DNA of 64,000 bases from Blattamonas nauphoetae (lineage: Eukaryota > Preaxostyla > Oxymonadida). Below, piece after piece: positions 1-11,389 of the stretch (position 1 is the first letter of the stretch; every line of letters starts with the position of its first letter). The notes beneath the pieces were generated by a model, which did no database searches, was not told the DNA's origin, and worked only from the letters and a program-made list of their open reading frames with translations. A program made the translations under genes and the position numbers. The stretch covers positions 62,001 through 126,000 of the forward strand of contig JARBJD010000160.1 of the NCBI GenBank assembly GCA_033064195.1, written 5' to 3'.

Positions 1-12
1 CACGAACACAAC

Positions 13-1236
13 ATGCCAATAACATTTCGAGAAGAACTGAGACTGGAAATGGATGAATCAGCCCTCTCATCGTCATCTTCACCCTTCATCCTCACGTTTG
101 AAATCGCTTGTGATCTCTCCGACGAAAAGATCGTGAACATTGTGGACAGAATTGTTGCTCTGCTCGACAGCGACTCGGTTTTGGATGACGACACCATCCT
201 TCAGATCTGCACATTCATCCGAATTCAACTCAGTCGCGTCTATCTGCCCGACTTGTTCAGAAACGCTGGAAGAACAACCGAACAATACTTCCACACCTTC
301 GAATCTCTCCTCTCCCTCCACATTGAGTTTGTCAAAGGAGCACCAATCCACTTTCTCTTCACGACTCGACCAGACGAAGACACAACTTTGGACGAATGGG
401 ACGATGTTGATTTGGAGAGAGTTGGAATTGTGAAGCGAATGATGGACCAGAACCAACTCTCAATCTTTTACGAATCGAGATTGTTTGAATATTTCGTCGT
501 CGATTTTGGCATCCGAAGCCTTCCGCAAGCTCGCCACAGCATGACTCGACTGTCTCAACCACAACTCGAACGACTGCTTACTCCGTCCATCAACTTTCTT
601 TGGAACTTCATCGTCCAACCATGTAGCTTCGAGTAAGACGAACAAAAGTTACGTGAGGAAGCCTTCGGCGAAATATGCAAATTGTGCGATGAGCGTGTGG
701 TTGCTCAGTGTGTCAGCAGGATTGGATTCTTCTCTCGCGTTGTGTCTGGTTTGTTCAACGAGAACATCGATGCAAGCCACTCACTGTACAGAATGGTCAC
801 CGATCGTGGATTTTATTGTGCAATGAAATGAGAAGATCGGAAGGCGGTTCGAAGAGCCATTCCATACTTTCTTGAAGAAGGATTGCAAGACGCCTTTGAC
901 TTCGTCTTTGTGAAGGAGAAGGATCTCGGCGATCGCGACGTCATATACAGAACAAGACGAAGGTTGCTGTTCGTCGGGGCGAATGGAAGCCCATCCAGTT
1001 TTCTGCCTGGATTGGATGTGCTGTTTCCAAGCGACTTTCATAAAAGGGAAAGGCGAGAAAACAGGTTTTCTCCAAATACTCCTCAGGAACGTAAACTATG
1101 GGAGAAACAGATCTTGAGTATACCCTTTACGTACGTTCCTAATCTCTCGAGACAGGATATAACCAGAAGAAATACGAAAAGGAATCAATCGGATGCAAAA
1201 TCCGAAAGAATGGATGATTCATCCGAAATCCCCTAA
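13..1236 (+). pseudogene. Broken ARM/HEAT-like helical protein gene
   Basis: The frame opens with an ATG and runs 207 codons to TAA (634-636), continues in the same frame to a TGA near 829-831, then stays open to 1236. The peptide on both sides of each stop has the same helical, leucine-rich, acidic character (for example EEAFGEICKLCDERVVAQ after the first stop and RAIPYFLEEGLQDAFDFVF after the second), so one host gene with two in-frame nonsense codons is the simplest reading. The last part of the frame, after an FVGAN-like motif near 975, is less convincing as coding. No catalytic motif is visible. The family is unknown; I recall similar ARM-like hypothetical proteins from Blattamonas. A spliced active gene is less likely because no GT-AG pair neatly removes either stop. 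Confidence 0.6.
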
Positions 1237-2369
1237 AAACAGTCGCCACGTGGATCTGGTTGAATCATTCACACCGCCTGCTTGAACTAACAGAGAATTC
1301 CACTTCAGAATGCCATTCATTTTCATTTTCGGTCATAGATGTGGGACTCAATTGAATTTGGAGACATAATTCACATTTCATCATAAATACGCAACAAGGA
1401 CAGTTGTAGAGTAAAGGAGAGATTGAAGGAAGCTTATTACACCTTCTAAAGGAGTGTGAACTCAAATGGAGATTTTCGGGAATCTCATTGCTTTTCTCAT
1501 TTGTTATGGGCTGATCTCGATTCTCACATTAACTATTTCCATATGGTAACGAAAAAAAGATCAATAAAAACTGAATGAAAACACGTGTGAAATGTATGAA
1601 GTTGAGATGAACGTGATCCGTCCTTCAATTGGAGAGATCTCTTTCTGCATCCACGATCAAAGTATGACGACATGGTATCCCTGTGCTTGCCTAAATTTGT
1701 GAAGAGGATGAAAAAGAAGGAATGAGAAAGAGAGCAAACGTGCAAAACACGGAAAAGAGGCTGGATCCTTTTGGATTGGTGGAGTGACCAACCTGTTCGT
1801 CTAATTTGTTGAATCAACAAAGTTGGATGGATAAACACTGAAAAATGTGAAAAACAAGAAGGAAATTGAGTGATGAAGGAAACAGGGAGATATTGGCAAG
1901 AAAAGTGATGAAACAATTGTTGTTGAAAAAATTGATCAATTGAGTTGTGTATGAAGGAAAACACACCCGAATAGCATTTCAGCGAACATCAGGTCATTGT
2001 CCGCGAGTTGGCAAATCTCGAAGTCAGGATCCTTGATCGGGGATTTTTGAGCGGGCAAGAGGGTATTTAGGGTGTTTGATCACATCCATTATCGAGTTTA
2101 TCAATATTTTTGGACTCTTGGTATTAAGTTTTCGTCATGTCATCTGAGACGTGGCAGGTGAGAAGGATTGGGATATGAGTTTTCTCGGAGAACGGAGACC
2201 TTTTCACATTGGTTGTGGGAAGATCATACCTTGATTTTCCTTTCTCCACTTCAAGACAATTTTACCTTTCCATTGACTTTTGTGGCGTGAACATACCAGT
2301 TCACGAATAATATTCACAAATATTAGACCGTACTTGTCTATAGATCGCTCAAAGACGGAATTATGTCCC
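1237..2369. other. Intergenic stretch, no gene seen
   Basis: Only short frames without domain character are present. The minus-strand frame at 1533-1964 is rich in His, Phe and Ser and looks like chance translation of purine-rich DNA. Nothing else is supported. Confidence 0.5.
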
Positions 2370-4229
2370 GAAAAAGAATTACAGTCCTTTTCAAAAAGAT
2401 GTTCAACTGGTTCAAAAATGTGATCAACTGTTTCAAAAAGATGGCTGATCGACACGATACCCTCGCCCACAATACTGATTTTCCTCTTCTGACCACTTTC
2501 CACCCCTGACTCATCTCTCGTTTTAGAATGCCTGCATGGACAGATAGTGACAAAAAAGATGGTCTGTCTTATTTTTCGCCAAAAATGTGCACATTTTGTC
2601 GAGATTTTCAGCATTTTCATTTTTTTCAACATTTTGCTCTCATCCTTCTTCTTTCTTTCAAATAGAACAAGATCCTTCCTCCAATTGAGATCTTATTTGG
2701 TGAATCGCTGTTTTATCACTGATAAAGTCATGCTTTATTAAATTTCGATCTCGTCCATTCAGCCGTGGCAATTTGGAATGTATGTCAATTGTTTGCTCTA
2801 TTCACAGAGGTTCCCATCCTCGATTCGTCTGTTCGGCGCAGATCCAGATGGTCCGGTAGTTTTTAAACGGACTGCAGACTGTTCTGGACTTTTCTAACAC
2901 CCGTCGTGCCCATCTTTCATCGTATAGCCACTATCGCGTTTTCATTAGGTTTCTTGGTTTATTCTCATCATTACATGCAGTCATCTCGATCATGCTTTGT
3001 GTGTTCTATAGTATTCCTCGTGTTCCCATCTCGACATTGAAAATAAGTCATATCATTCCAAGTATCCATATTCATGCTTGCTTTCACGGTTAGTCTCGTT
3101 CATTCTCTTTGATTAATCTCCTCTCTATATTTTTCTTGCAGTTTTATGACATATCAATTCAACAACTGTCACTTCACGAAAGAAGATGATCTTGTCATTT
3201 GAAAAGTCAGAAACGCAAATAAAGTTAAATCAAGATGGAAATGAGTGTCTGTGTTGGGACCAAGAAATTGGATCGACAAGAAAAAATGTTTCAAGGAGAA
3301 AAGAGATCAGAAGGTATTGAATCGAAATGTTGAACCGTATCGATTTTATTTTCCCTTTTGACATAAAAAATGAAGATGAATGATAATTTTTGTCAGAAAA
3401 AAGTACAAGTTACATCAAACATCAAGTGTGCATCTAAAGATCTGGATGAGGATCTCGTGATGTGACTGTTTTGAAACAAGCAGGGAGTGTAAGAGCGATG
3501 AAAATGAGTGAAGAGAATACACGAAGAGACTGACCGTGTTGGATTGTGAAATGAAGTTCTATGAGGGATATTGGCAGTGTATTGAGAGCTTTGCGGATAC
3601 AAGCATGCAAGTATTGGACAACTGATTGTTTTGCCAAAATTAGTTGAGAGATCTATATTAAATGATGAGCATAAAAGAGAAAACATGTGAAAACCAGATT
3701 AAGGACGATGACGAGAGAGCGTCAGAACGAGAGTTCATCAACAGATTGCGAGTTTGATGTCACATTAGAACGGATGAAAGGATACGGGGAACTGTCTACA
3801 TACAGGGCGTGCAATAGAGAAGTATGAGAAAAGAACAAACAATTGACATACATTCCAAATTGCCACGGCTGAATGGACGAGATCGAAATTTAATAAAGCA
3901 TGACTTTATCAGTGATAAAACAGCGATTCACCAAATAAGATCTCAATTGGAGGAAGGATCTTGTTCTATTTGAAAGAAAGAAGAAGGATGAGAGCAAAAT
4001 GATGAAAAAAATGAAAATGCTGAAAATCTCGACAAAATGTGCACATTTTTGGCGAAAAATAAGACAGACCATCTTTTTTGTCACTATCTGTCCATGCAGG
4101 CATTCTAAAACGAGAGATGAGTCAGGGGTGGAAAGTGGTCAGAAGAGGAAAATCAGTATTGTGGGCGAGGGTATCGTGTCGATCAGCCATCTTTTTGAAC
4201 CAGTTGAACATCTTTTTGAAAAGGACTGT
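2370..4229. mobile_element. 1.86-kb element with ~400-bp terminal inverted arms (foldback-like)
   Basis: The left arm (2381 to about 2805) and right arm (about 3836 to 4229) are inverted copies, nearly identical over about 390 bp. The right arm lacks about 24 bp, a short internal duplication, that the left arm has. A 7-bp direct repeat ATGTCCC lies at 2363-2369 and 4230-4236, directly outside the element, and is a candidate target duplication; the left end has about 11 extra bases outside the paired arm. The roughly 1-kb core carries no recognisable transposase. Long arms, small core and no coding capacity suggest a non-autonomous foldback-type DNA element. The superfamily cannot be named from sequence alone. 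Confidence 0.75.
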
Positions 4230-4236
4230 ATGTCCC

Positions 4237-4695
4237 ATGTCTATCACTTCATCGTCCTGATCACACCACCATTCTCACATTTATCCAAACATAAACAGAA
4301 AATTCTCCGAATTATCAATTAAACAGAGTGAATCTGTTGACAGGAGGATTCTAGAAAAGCTTCGCATCGAGAAAACGGGATAAAACTGATCCAAGTGTTT
4401 CTATGTCATGATCGCACCCTAGACATGGAATGTTCGGCGGGAAATGTCTGACTGCTCGGTTGTTTAGTTTGGTTTCTTCAGATGATCGACTTTATCAGGG
4501 CTCATTCCACATCTGTCCGCACTTGGTCAAGTTGCCCAATTTCTCTATATTCATTCCAAGACGAGTAGAAACCTTTCCAATCGTGTTGTGAAGATATTTA
4601 AACATGATAACGAAGACATAAAAACGTTGTATATCACAAAAAAAGCAGAACTCAGAAACATAACTAGAATAACAAAATGGATCTCTGAACGTTAC
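4237..4695. other. Intergenic stretch, no gene seen
   Basis: Lies between the long-armed element and the 3' end of the membrane protein gene on the minus strand. No frame with protein character and no repeat was recognised. Confidence 0.5.
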
Positions 4696-5465
4696 TCACA
4701 CTTTGAACTCCTGAGTGAATAATTCAACAAAAGAGACCTACCGTATTCCCACTCTGAATGGATGCCTGTGGAGACTGCTGGATGGTCGGTTGCACCGGAG
4801 GATTGTACACTTGCGGCAGTGATTGATACGGATTCACTTGTTGCCCATATGGTTGAGCTGGGAGCACTGTCGGCGGTGATGCATACAAAACAGGTTGGGC
4901 ATTGTAGTTGTACCCAAGCTGGCGATTGTCGGTTGAGCGGATGATATATTCGTTCACAATCTGTCCAACTCGTTGTGCTTCTGCCGGGTTGAATCGTGCC
5001 ACAGAGTTGAATCTTGTTCCATCTACAAAAGTGATCTGCAGCGCCGCTTTTCCACAACTCATGGTGTTGCTAATTTGGAGGATGTCACAGAAGCGGTGTG
5101 TATGAGTCCCGTACATCCGAGAACGGCAGCAGCATCCAAAGCACCGACGAAGGCCAACATCTTGAACTGTCATTGTGAGTGTCGCTTCTACTGTGTCAAT
5201 CGTGATGATCGCGTTTTGGCCAGTTAATATTGACTCAACGAGTCCGTACAGGATCATAGCAAATGGAACGAACATCATGAAATAATATGTTCCGAATACA
5301 AGAACGAACACATTCACAAAAATTATCCCAACAAGAAGAAGAATTCCGATTGTCAGAATCACGAACGGCATAAGGCAGTGGCCTTTCCCTGAAGATAATT
5401 CGATGTATTGAATAATCAGAAATCAAACCGCGGATTGTGAAACGTTGTTGCTGGTCAGAGTACAT
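4696..5465 (-). CDS. Small membrane protein with Pro/Gln-rich tail, two introns
   Basis: Splicing two GT-AG introns (5389-5428, 40 nt; 4711-4741, 31 nt) gives 232 residues from an ATG at 5465 to TGA at 4696. Without splicing the N-terminal and main frames disagree, and the junctions restore one frame (T-I-R-G-K-G-H before; N-T-E-F-K-V at the C terminus). Residues about 20-65 form two or three strongly hydrophobic segments. A middle soluble part has Cys-rich CFGCCC; the last 60 residues are rich in Pro, Gln, Tyr and Asn with YASPP-like runs. It is probably an endomembrane or plasma-membrane protein with a disordered cytosolic tail, but I do not recognise the family. It diverges from the EYSPF gene at 5635, with 169 bp between the starts. 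Confidence 0.8.
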
Positions 5466-5634
5466 TGGTGACAATTTGAAAAATCTCGATGTTTGGGTTG
5501 ATCACATCACAGTCATCATTTCAGCTCTAATCGTCTGATTTCTGGCCGCACGGGTATCGAATGCGAAAATGAGAAAGACCGACATTGCTTCAAATCATGG
5601 ACGATCGAATGAGATCGGCCCCCTTAAGACAACG

Positions 5635-7809
5635 ATGATCTTGCCAGAAAGTCTCCATCATTTCTTCATCATTCTCATTTGATTCATCCAGAATACTCTC
5701 CATTCTTGGACTCGAGTCGGACAGATCCAGGCACAGTTGACAGTTTTACGAAAGCCTTCAACTCTCTTGTCTCGATGGTCGGAGATGACTTCAAATTTGA
5801 TGATGAACTTCTTCAAAAAGTTTCAGACTTCCTTTCTTCGATCACCTCGCTTACCAATCTCACAGTCAACATCGATGTTTTGTTGAAGACCATTGGACAA
5901 AGGACCACAAATCCCGCTGCAATGTTTGTCGATTCGATCACCATTCTCTTATCGTCGTCGTATCCATCGATTGTCGAGGATACTCTGACATTCATTGACG
6001 AATGTCTCTATTGGTGTTCATCATCAACCCGCCTGGCCCTTGTCTCCTCACAAATAATTCACAGAATCCTTTCATCACCTCACTTGCAAGATCTTTCTGC
6101 AATCGATAATCGGTCAATCCTGAACGAAATCATTCGGATTTGCTTCTCAGCCATCGAGCTCTCCTCCACCAGCTATATTCAAACTCTCTTCATAGTCCTG
6201 CAGATAACCCGAAGTTGGAGGACAACCCGGATGTTGCCACTGACTGATTGATGTTTAAATTCTTCATCTCATTGATGATAATTGTTGCTCTATTTTCTGT
6301 ACTAGTCGAAGATCTATTGAAGAAAGGGTCTGATTCAAATGCCAATCTCTCCACTACAACTCATGTTGACTATCGATGAAGATCAAGCTTGCTGTGACTT
6401 CTCAAAGTTGGTATTTTCCCTGTGAAAGTCTTCAAAAGACATCCTCTCATGGAGGACATCACACTCGCTGGCACAGATTTGGCCTTCTCGGTATGGACAG
6501 ACGGGATCCGGACTCTCCTCTTGACCACCTTTCATGGTTCATCTCACATCATCACTATCCGTTGAAGTCCAACTCGTTTATTTCTCACCTTCATGTCGCG
6601 CTCGGATGGAAATCTCGACGGTTGGAGTTTAGTCAAGTAGGCCAACAACCCTGTTCTTATCCATTCTCTTGATTCACTCTGACTCTTATCTATCTTCTTT
6701 TCATCCCCATTCCAGGCACAGACGACAAAAGGGGCAGTACATGGCCGTTGGGACACACATGGTCGAATCACTTTGATGGAGTTGCCAAGATCGTAGCATA
6801 TTCCAGCTAATAACCTCAAACGCATCAGCAAAGCAAATGGAAGAGATATCGCAGAGAGAAGGATACTGTGAAAGGATGCGATGCCATTGCAGAATGTGGA
6901 TCAACGCAGGATGATGAACTCTTCTGGCAAGTATTTGGCACGATCAATGCTCAGGTAGGCCCGTCTCCAATGAAAACCCGTGTGAAGAAGATTTCTCACA
7001 ATCGGAATAAAAGCTGTGATTGAAGGAGATTGAGGACGCACAATGAAAGGCTATTCATTTGCATGTCACATTTCTTTCATCGTATTTTGGATTGATTCGG
7101 CTGTATTTCACCAAACGGATGTAAATCAAGATTTGATTAATCATTCAATGAAACCGATCAAACCTCAATTGAAAATCTGAAGAGACCACTCTTACTAGAA
7201 AACAAGTGTATGCAGTTTTTATCCTAAGTATCTCTTGTCTTATCCCATTTCGGTTCATTTTCTTCTTTCTTTCGGGTTAAGGACCAACTTCGGGTTGTAT
7301 TGGGGACTATCACCACCAATATCAAAATGCGCCGTAAAATTCTCCGAGGTGTGGTGTTGCACGAAATATTGATCCCAGTCGAACCATATCTCGTCCAGAT
7401 CAGTCGCAATTCTCACCTTTTGTCGTGGAACGATGAATCCAAAAACACATTGGAATTCCTGACCGAGATCTTTGACATGGGTGCATTCCACCAACATACA
7501 CTGGATTTCATTTGTTCGTCTGGCATCCCAATGGCCTTCCAATCACTTCTCTCGAAAATGGAAGACGATGACATCCGTTTCGATATCCTCGAGGAAATTG
7601 TCAGATACATCTTCAACTGGAAACTCAATCGAGGCGGTCTTTGGCACAGAGGGAATATAGTGTGGCAGACACTTGAACGAGAAGGGTTTAGAGATCATCT
7701 CGAACAATATTTGCTACACGACAAATCATCCAACGATGGAGAGACTGTGAGGGATAAATCATTCAAAATCATAAACTTTATGGGAATGAACGCTCCCCAA
7801 TCAGAATAG
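5635..7809 (+). pseudogene. EYSPF-family helical-repeat gene split by a TIR element
   Basis: Micro-exon 5635-5650 starts with ATG and is joined across a 41-nt intron (5651-5691) to exon 2, which begins K-Y-S-P-F. The N-terminal half ends at about 6206. The C-terminal half resumes at 7300 and ends with TAG at 7807-7809. Between them sits a 1.09-kb element. Leaving out 6207-7299 joins the halves in frame, giving 347 codons including the stop, close to intact relatives in this window (336-341 residues). The protein is all-helical, with conserved stretches around SLVSMV, FVDSI, LLSS, SPHLQDLS and PVEPYLVQISRN, and resembles ARM/HEAT solenoids. Function is unknown. As it stands the gene should give only a truncated 190-residue product. 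Confidence 0.85.
6207..7297. mobile_element. 1.09-kb TIR element inserted in an EYSPF gene (TA target)
   Basis: The left end reads ACCCGAAGTTGG and the right end is its inverted copy (7284-7295), with a second AACCCG a few bases further in on both sides. TA flanks both sides (6205-6206 and 7298-7299), and removing element plus one TA restores the host frame. A TA target fits Tc1/mariner-type or related MITE elements. The two ends are not perfectly symmetric (the right has an extra CA). Internal frames, such as one near 6460-6560 reading EDITLAGTDLAFSVWTDG, do not resemble a transposase. It is probably non-autonomous. Confidence 0.75.
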
Positions 7810-9164
7810 ATTATTCTTTCTAAATACTCAAGTTCAACTCTCGCTGTCCACCTCTGATTTCACAACTCAAACAGGCTGTCCCGAACACAGACTGATTCAA
7901 GATCTGACCATTTCACCAATTACATCGTCACCAAAGACTTCACTTTATGAAATGAATCTTAATTACGGTCTTGCTTCTCAAAAAGACCAGTTGTTTGTAT
8001 CGTTTGATTGGGTCAGATCAAATCTCTTCCTATGTCGGATTTGTGAATTCTTCTGTTTTAGGGAGCTTATCACAGATACATGGAGAGTTTTTTCATTTTC
8101 CTTCGCTTTACGTCCCGTTCTGTTTATATTGCCGGATTTCAATCGTCATTCATCTTGGACACAGATATCGCTATTAACCAAATTCTGCGCGCTATGCGTC
8201 CTGTTTCACCTTCATAATACGGCTATTGAGGTGATTTTCGGGCTTTTTCGAGAATTGAAAGGAAAATGAAAACATCATCCAATCACCAAAAATTCTGATC
8301 TTCTGGCTTTTCGTGTGTGGATGATATGTGAACATTCCTTGCTCAGCATCGTTTCTAGACAAGAGTGTAGTGCATTATTTCCAGTTTTTAAGTGCTGTAA
8401 AGTCATTAGTGATGAATTCACGTTTTTACCGAATTTCCTATTCTAGGCTCTTAAACCTGTTCAATTCGATGATGCAAGGACATCTTGACTCAAAAAAGCC
8501 ATTCATCTCATTTTTTGTTGATGTCAGGCGTTTTTACTCATTTCTCATGTGTTTTTTTTTTCTCAGATCCGGATCGATGGATCTTTTGCTATGATTTTTT
8601 TGGACTTGATTAAGGCCACTTGAATCGCTGAAAATGGCTTTTTAAGATCGAAATTACACGTAAGTCAATTTTTGTCGAGCAGAATTGGTGATAATCCACT
8701 TTTAAGATGACAAATCTGGACGGTCTTTTTTCCTTCATTGTAGACTTCCGGTTGAATTGGGCCAGGAGGAAGACGAAAAAGGCTCTTTTCCACTGAAAAT
8801 TTTGAGTAACATGTAAAATCAAGGGTGGAAGATGGACTGTTCGGCAACGATTTCTGTCCGAACATGAACGAAATTCCAGCATGTACAATTCTCTTTGTTT
8901 GCCAATTCCGGTCTCTCTACGAAGAATCCTCCTCGACCATCTCCACCTCTCAGGTTGTCTCAAAATGGAAGCGGCTCAAGCTGATGGATGTGGAAAGATC
9001 ATTGGGACAAATTCAAGAGCAGCCCGCCAAATAAAGGACAGAGAAGGTTCTAAAGAGACACTCTCAGACAATATATCATGATTTCCATATAAGTCGATGA
9101 AATTTCGAACTAAAATAATGCAGAGAAAAATGAAGTGGCTGCGAGAATGAAAATGAACATAATT
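7810..9164. other. Intergenic stretch, no gene seen
   Basis: AT-rich with short frames only. Near 7846 the motif CTCGCTGTCCACCTCTGATT recurs after the EYSPF gene ending at 61996, so it is probably family 3' flank. No other feature was recognised. Confidence 0.5.
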
Positions 9165-9944
9165 TCAAAGATCTTTCCATGATGTCCCATTGTATTGCTC
9201 GATTGGCATTGTAAAGTAAGATTGTTTCTGAAATCCTGTTTTCGGTTCCATAACTCCGAGTCCCATCGACCGTGTCTGTATTTGCTTTGTTTCGTTGTAA
9301 ATCGAGCATGATTCAGAGAATTGACGTGGTTTCTGCAATTCTTCCTCCAAAGCCGCAATTTCAGCTTCCAATTCTTCTTCGGTTTTGTTGGATTCGTCCG
9401 CACGCTTTTGCTCTTTGAGTGTGCGTTCTGTTGAAGGACATTTGTGAGGTGAGGGACGGTCATTGGGAGGATACCAGTGACCATACTCTTTGGATGTTGG
9501 GTCAGGTCTTGGGTGTGGTTGAGGTGCCGATCTAGTGACAGTTCGTGCAGTGATGGCGAATGACTCTTCCAGCATCTAGAGGAAAATAACAAGGAAAAGT
9601 CAGTGACAGAGAGTATATGATAAAAGTGAAAATCCGAAGAACAAACATTTTCCCTCCTTCCTCGATGAGCTTGGGGGATTTGAGCTCCTTGGTATGTTTG
9701 GCGTGAAGTGGTGTTAACTTCCTGCTTTGAGGGATCTTGGACGGAAATGAATGGCGAAGATCTGGTCTTTACACCATCTACCTTCATAATAGTTCCATTT
9801 CGTTCCTCTTCCCGAATATCATCAGAGAGAACTTTTTCTTCATTCCTGAACAGAGATAAGGTCAATAGTCATTAAATTATGTACAAACCAATTGCCAATA
9901 AGAACTCCACGACTATATTTCAAACCGCGTTTGTTTGTTTCCAT
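9165..9944 (-). CDS. 221-residue three-exon protein, possibly axonemal
   Basis: Exons 9889-9944, 9647-9845 and 9165-9575 are separated by GT-AG introns of 43 nt (9846-9888) and 71 nt (9576-9646). The spliced frame is continuous from ATG at 9944 to TGA. The N terminus holds YSRGVLIGNWNEE. The middle has YGHWYPPNDRPSPHKC, followed by an acidic coiled coil (EEELEAEIAALEEEL, residues about 145-160) and a C-terminal segment with Tyr, Gln and Trp. The G-V-L-I-G-N-W and YGH-W motifs recall short microtubule-inner proteins of flagellar doublets; this is inference from motif feel, not an established assignment, and the actual family is not identified. The head-on neighbour upstream is a broken SPRY-like fragment. 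Confidence 0.75.
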
Positions 9945-10059
9945 GAGCTGTTTGTCAGGCCCATTGAAGATCTTTGCTCATCCTTCATAGTGAAGAACCC
10001 AATGACCGACAATGAGCCTCTTCAACAAGCAAACAACACACGTTTTCCCCCGACTCCAC

Positions 10060-10647
10060 TCGCATTGAGTCCGTCATTCCTCTTCAGTGACCCAAATCAC
10101 TTTACCGTCAAAACATCAACTATTTGCCGATCTCTACCGGATAATTGTCAAAACAACTCATCCTCTCTCAGTACCATTTTGTTTTCACAGCCTCTATCAT
10201 CTGGAATTGCGTCAATCACCATCACAATACTCTCTCTCCCCTCACCACCCTCCTCTCACGCTACGTCGAATGCATCAAGCAATTGTGGGAAATTATATAT
10301 TGGTGTGATGGATTCCACCGTTCCAATACCCAAAGTCGGAACCCGATTAGGGAATTCAGTTCGAAGTTTGTCTTAGCTCTCCTTGTCTAAATCGGAACAT
10401 AGATTCCATATCCCTCAGTTCCTGGACTGGCAGCCTGGACTATTCCACACCTTCTGCTTTGAATCGATTATCTACCTCAACATGCCACCCAAAATTGAAA
10501 TCAGGTGATTGTGTTCGGATGATTGTCGATTTACGGGACATTCCGCGCAAAGTCTTGTTCTATTTAAATGGAAATCCTGGCCGTTGTGCCGCATCTGGAA
10601 TTCCAAGTTCTGTTCGAATTGGTGTATGTCATTATTCTCCAATCTGA
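10060..10647 (+). pseudogene. SPRY/concanavalin-like domain relic
   Basis: The first frame carries FSDPNHFTVK, a beta-rich stretch and IGVMDSTVPIPKVGTRLGNS. It stops at a TAG near 10374, while the matching continuation (SWTGSLDYSTPSALN, then SGDCVRMIVDLRDIPRKVLF and YLNGNPG) lies in another frame up to 10647. The order of motifs (SGI..ITI, IGV.DS..PIP..G, GD.V.M.VDL...P..V.F..NG) matches SPRY-like domains that I recall in many Blattamonas proteins, usually next to kinase or ARM regions. One frameshift, and the absence of any 5' partner domain, mark it as a host-gene fragment. Confidence 0.65.
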
Positions 10648-10969
10648 TTGTTTTCGATTCCCAACCCTAGTTCACTGTTTCTCTTCAAGGAACCATGTTT
10701 AGAATCGACCATATGTCATTTTAACTGTCCGACCCACGCATCCACGTCATTCTGAACATATTCAAAAAGAACTAGCTCCAAAATCGGGGAGGGAAGATGA
10801 AACAGGAACTAGTGAAGACAGGAAATAAATGTGATGATTTCATTCTTTCCTCATCGAATGTTCGGTATGGATGCGAATTTCATCGTGAAAAACCCGAAGA
10901 TAATGGTCGATATCGACATCTTTTTTATTGTGGGTATGAATCATTTTCGATCACTTGATTCATTCCTAA

Positions 10970-11335
10970 ATGGAAACAAATTCAAGCTCAACCCAGCAGC
11001 ATTCCGTCTTTTCCTACGGCCAAGATGCACACGATGAGATGACTCCCTTGTTCATGACAACCAATCTCGACAACATCGAAACCATCCAACTTGCATCACC
11101 CCCTTTCCTATCGCTTGTTGACTACATCAAGGAAGGAAACAATCTTGATGAAAAAGCCACCAGACAAGCATGTGCTCTTCTGAAGAGTATTTCCCCGAGA
11201 TTGTACGGTCAGATCTCAACCGTTCAGATCCCGAGGGAATGATCCAGACCAAGAGCGGGAGGACTTCTCTGGAGAACAGATGATTGATCAGTTGGGCGGG
11301 AACGTGTCATTTTGGAAGCGAATCGAGGAAGGTAT
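10970..11335 (+). pseudogene. Internally deleted paralogue of the 356-aa ARM-like gene
   Basis: The ATG frame (90 codons to 11242) matches the N terminus of the intact minus-strand gene at 31098-32168: compare PFLSLVDYIKEGNNLDEKAT here with PFLSLVDFVKEGNSLDKKAT there, then ACALLKSISP with ACALLKRITP. About 40 bases after the stop, MIDQLGGNVSFWKRIEE matches the extreme C terminus of that gene (LIEMFGGNAPFWAERVD). Roughly 240 residues between the two are absent, so this is a host gene reduced by one large internal deletion. Confidence 0.75.
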
Positions 11336-11389
11336 GTTCATTGATCGGGACAGCCTTTGGTGTGGGGTTCGACAAACGGCCAGTTTCGA

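Noticed and set aside
1533-1964. Minus-strand 143-codon frame.
   Set aside because: Composition looks like chance translation (His/Phe/Ser-rich), with no domain character and no relative in the window.
5641-5691. Conserved upstream peptide (such as HHLIHPEYSPF) as part of the EYSPF proteins.
   Set aside because: The stretch is a conserved intron: it has stops in some members, a GT at its start, CAG at its end, and a phase that joins the ATG micro-exon to exon 2 in all of them.
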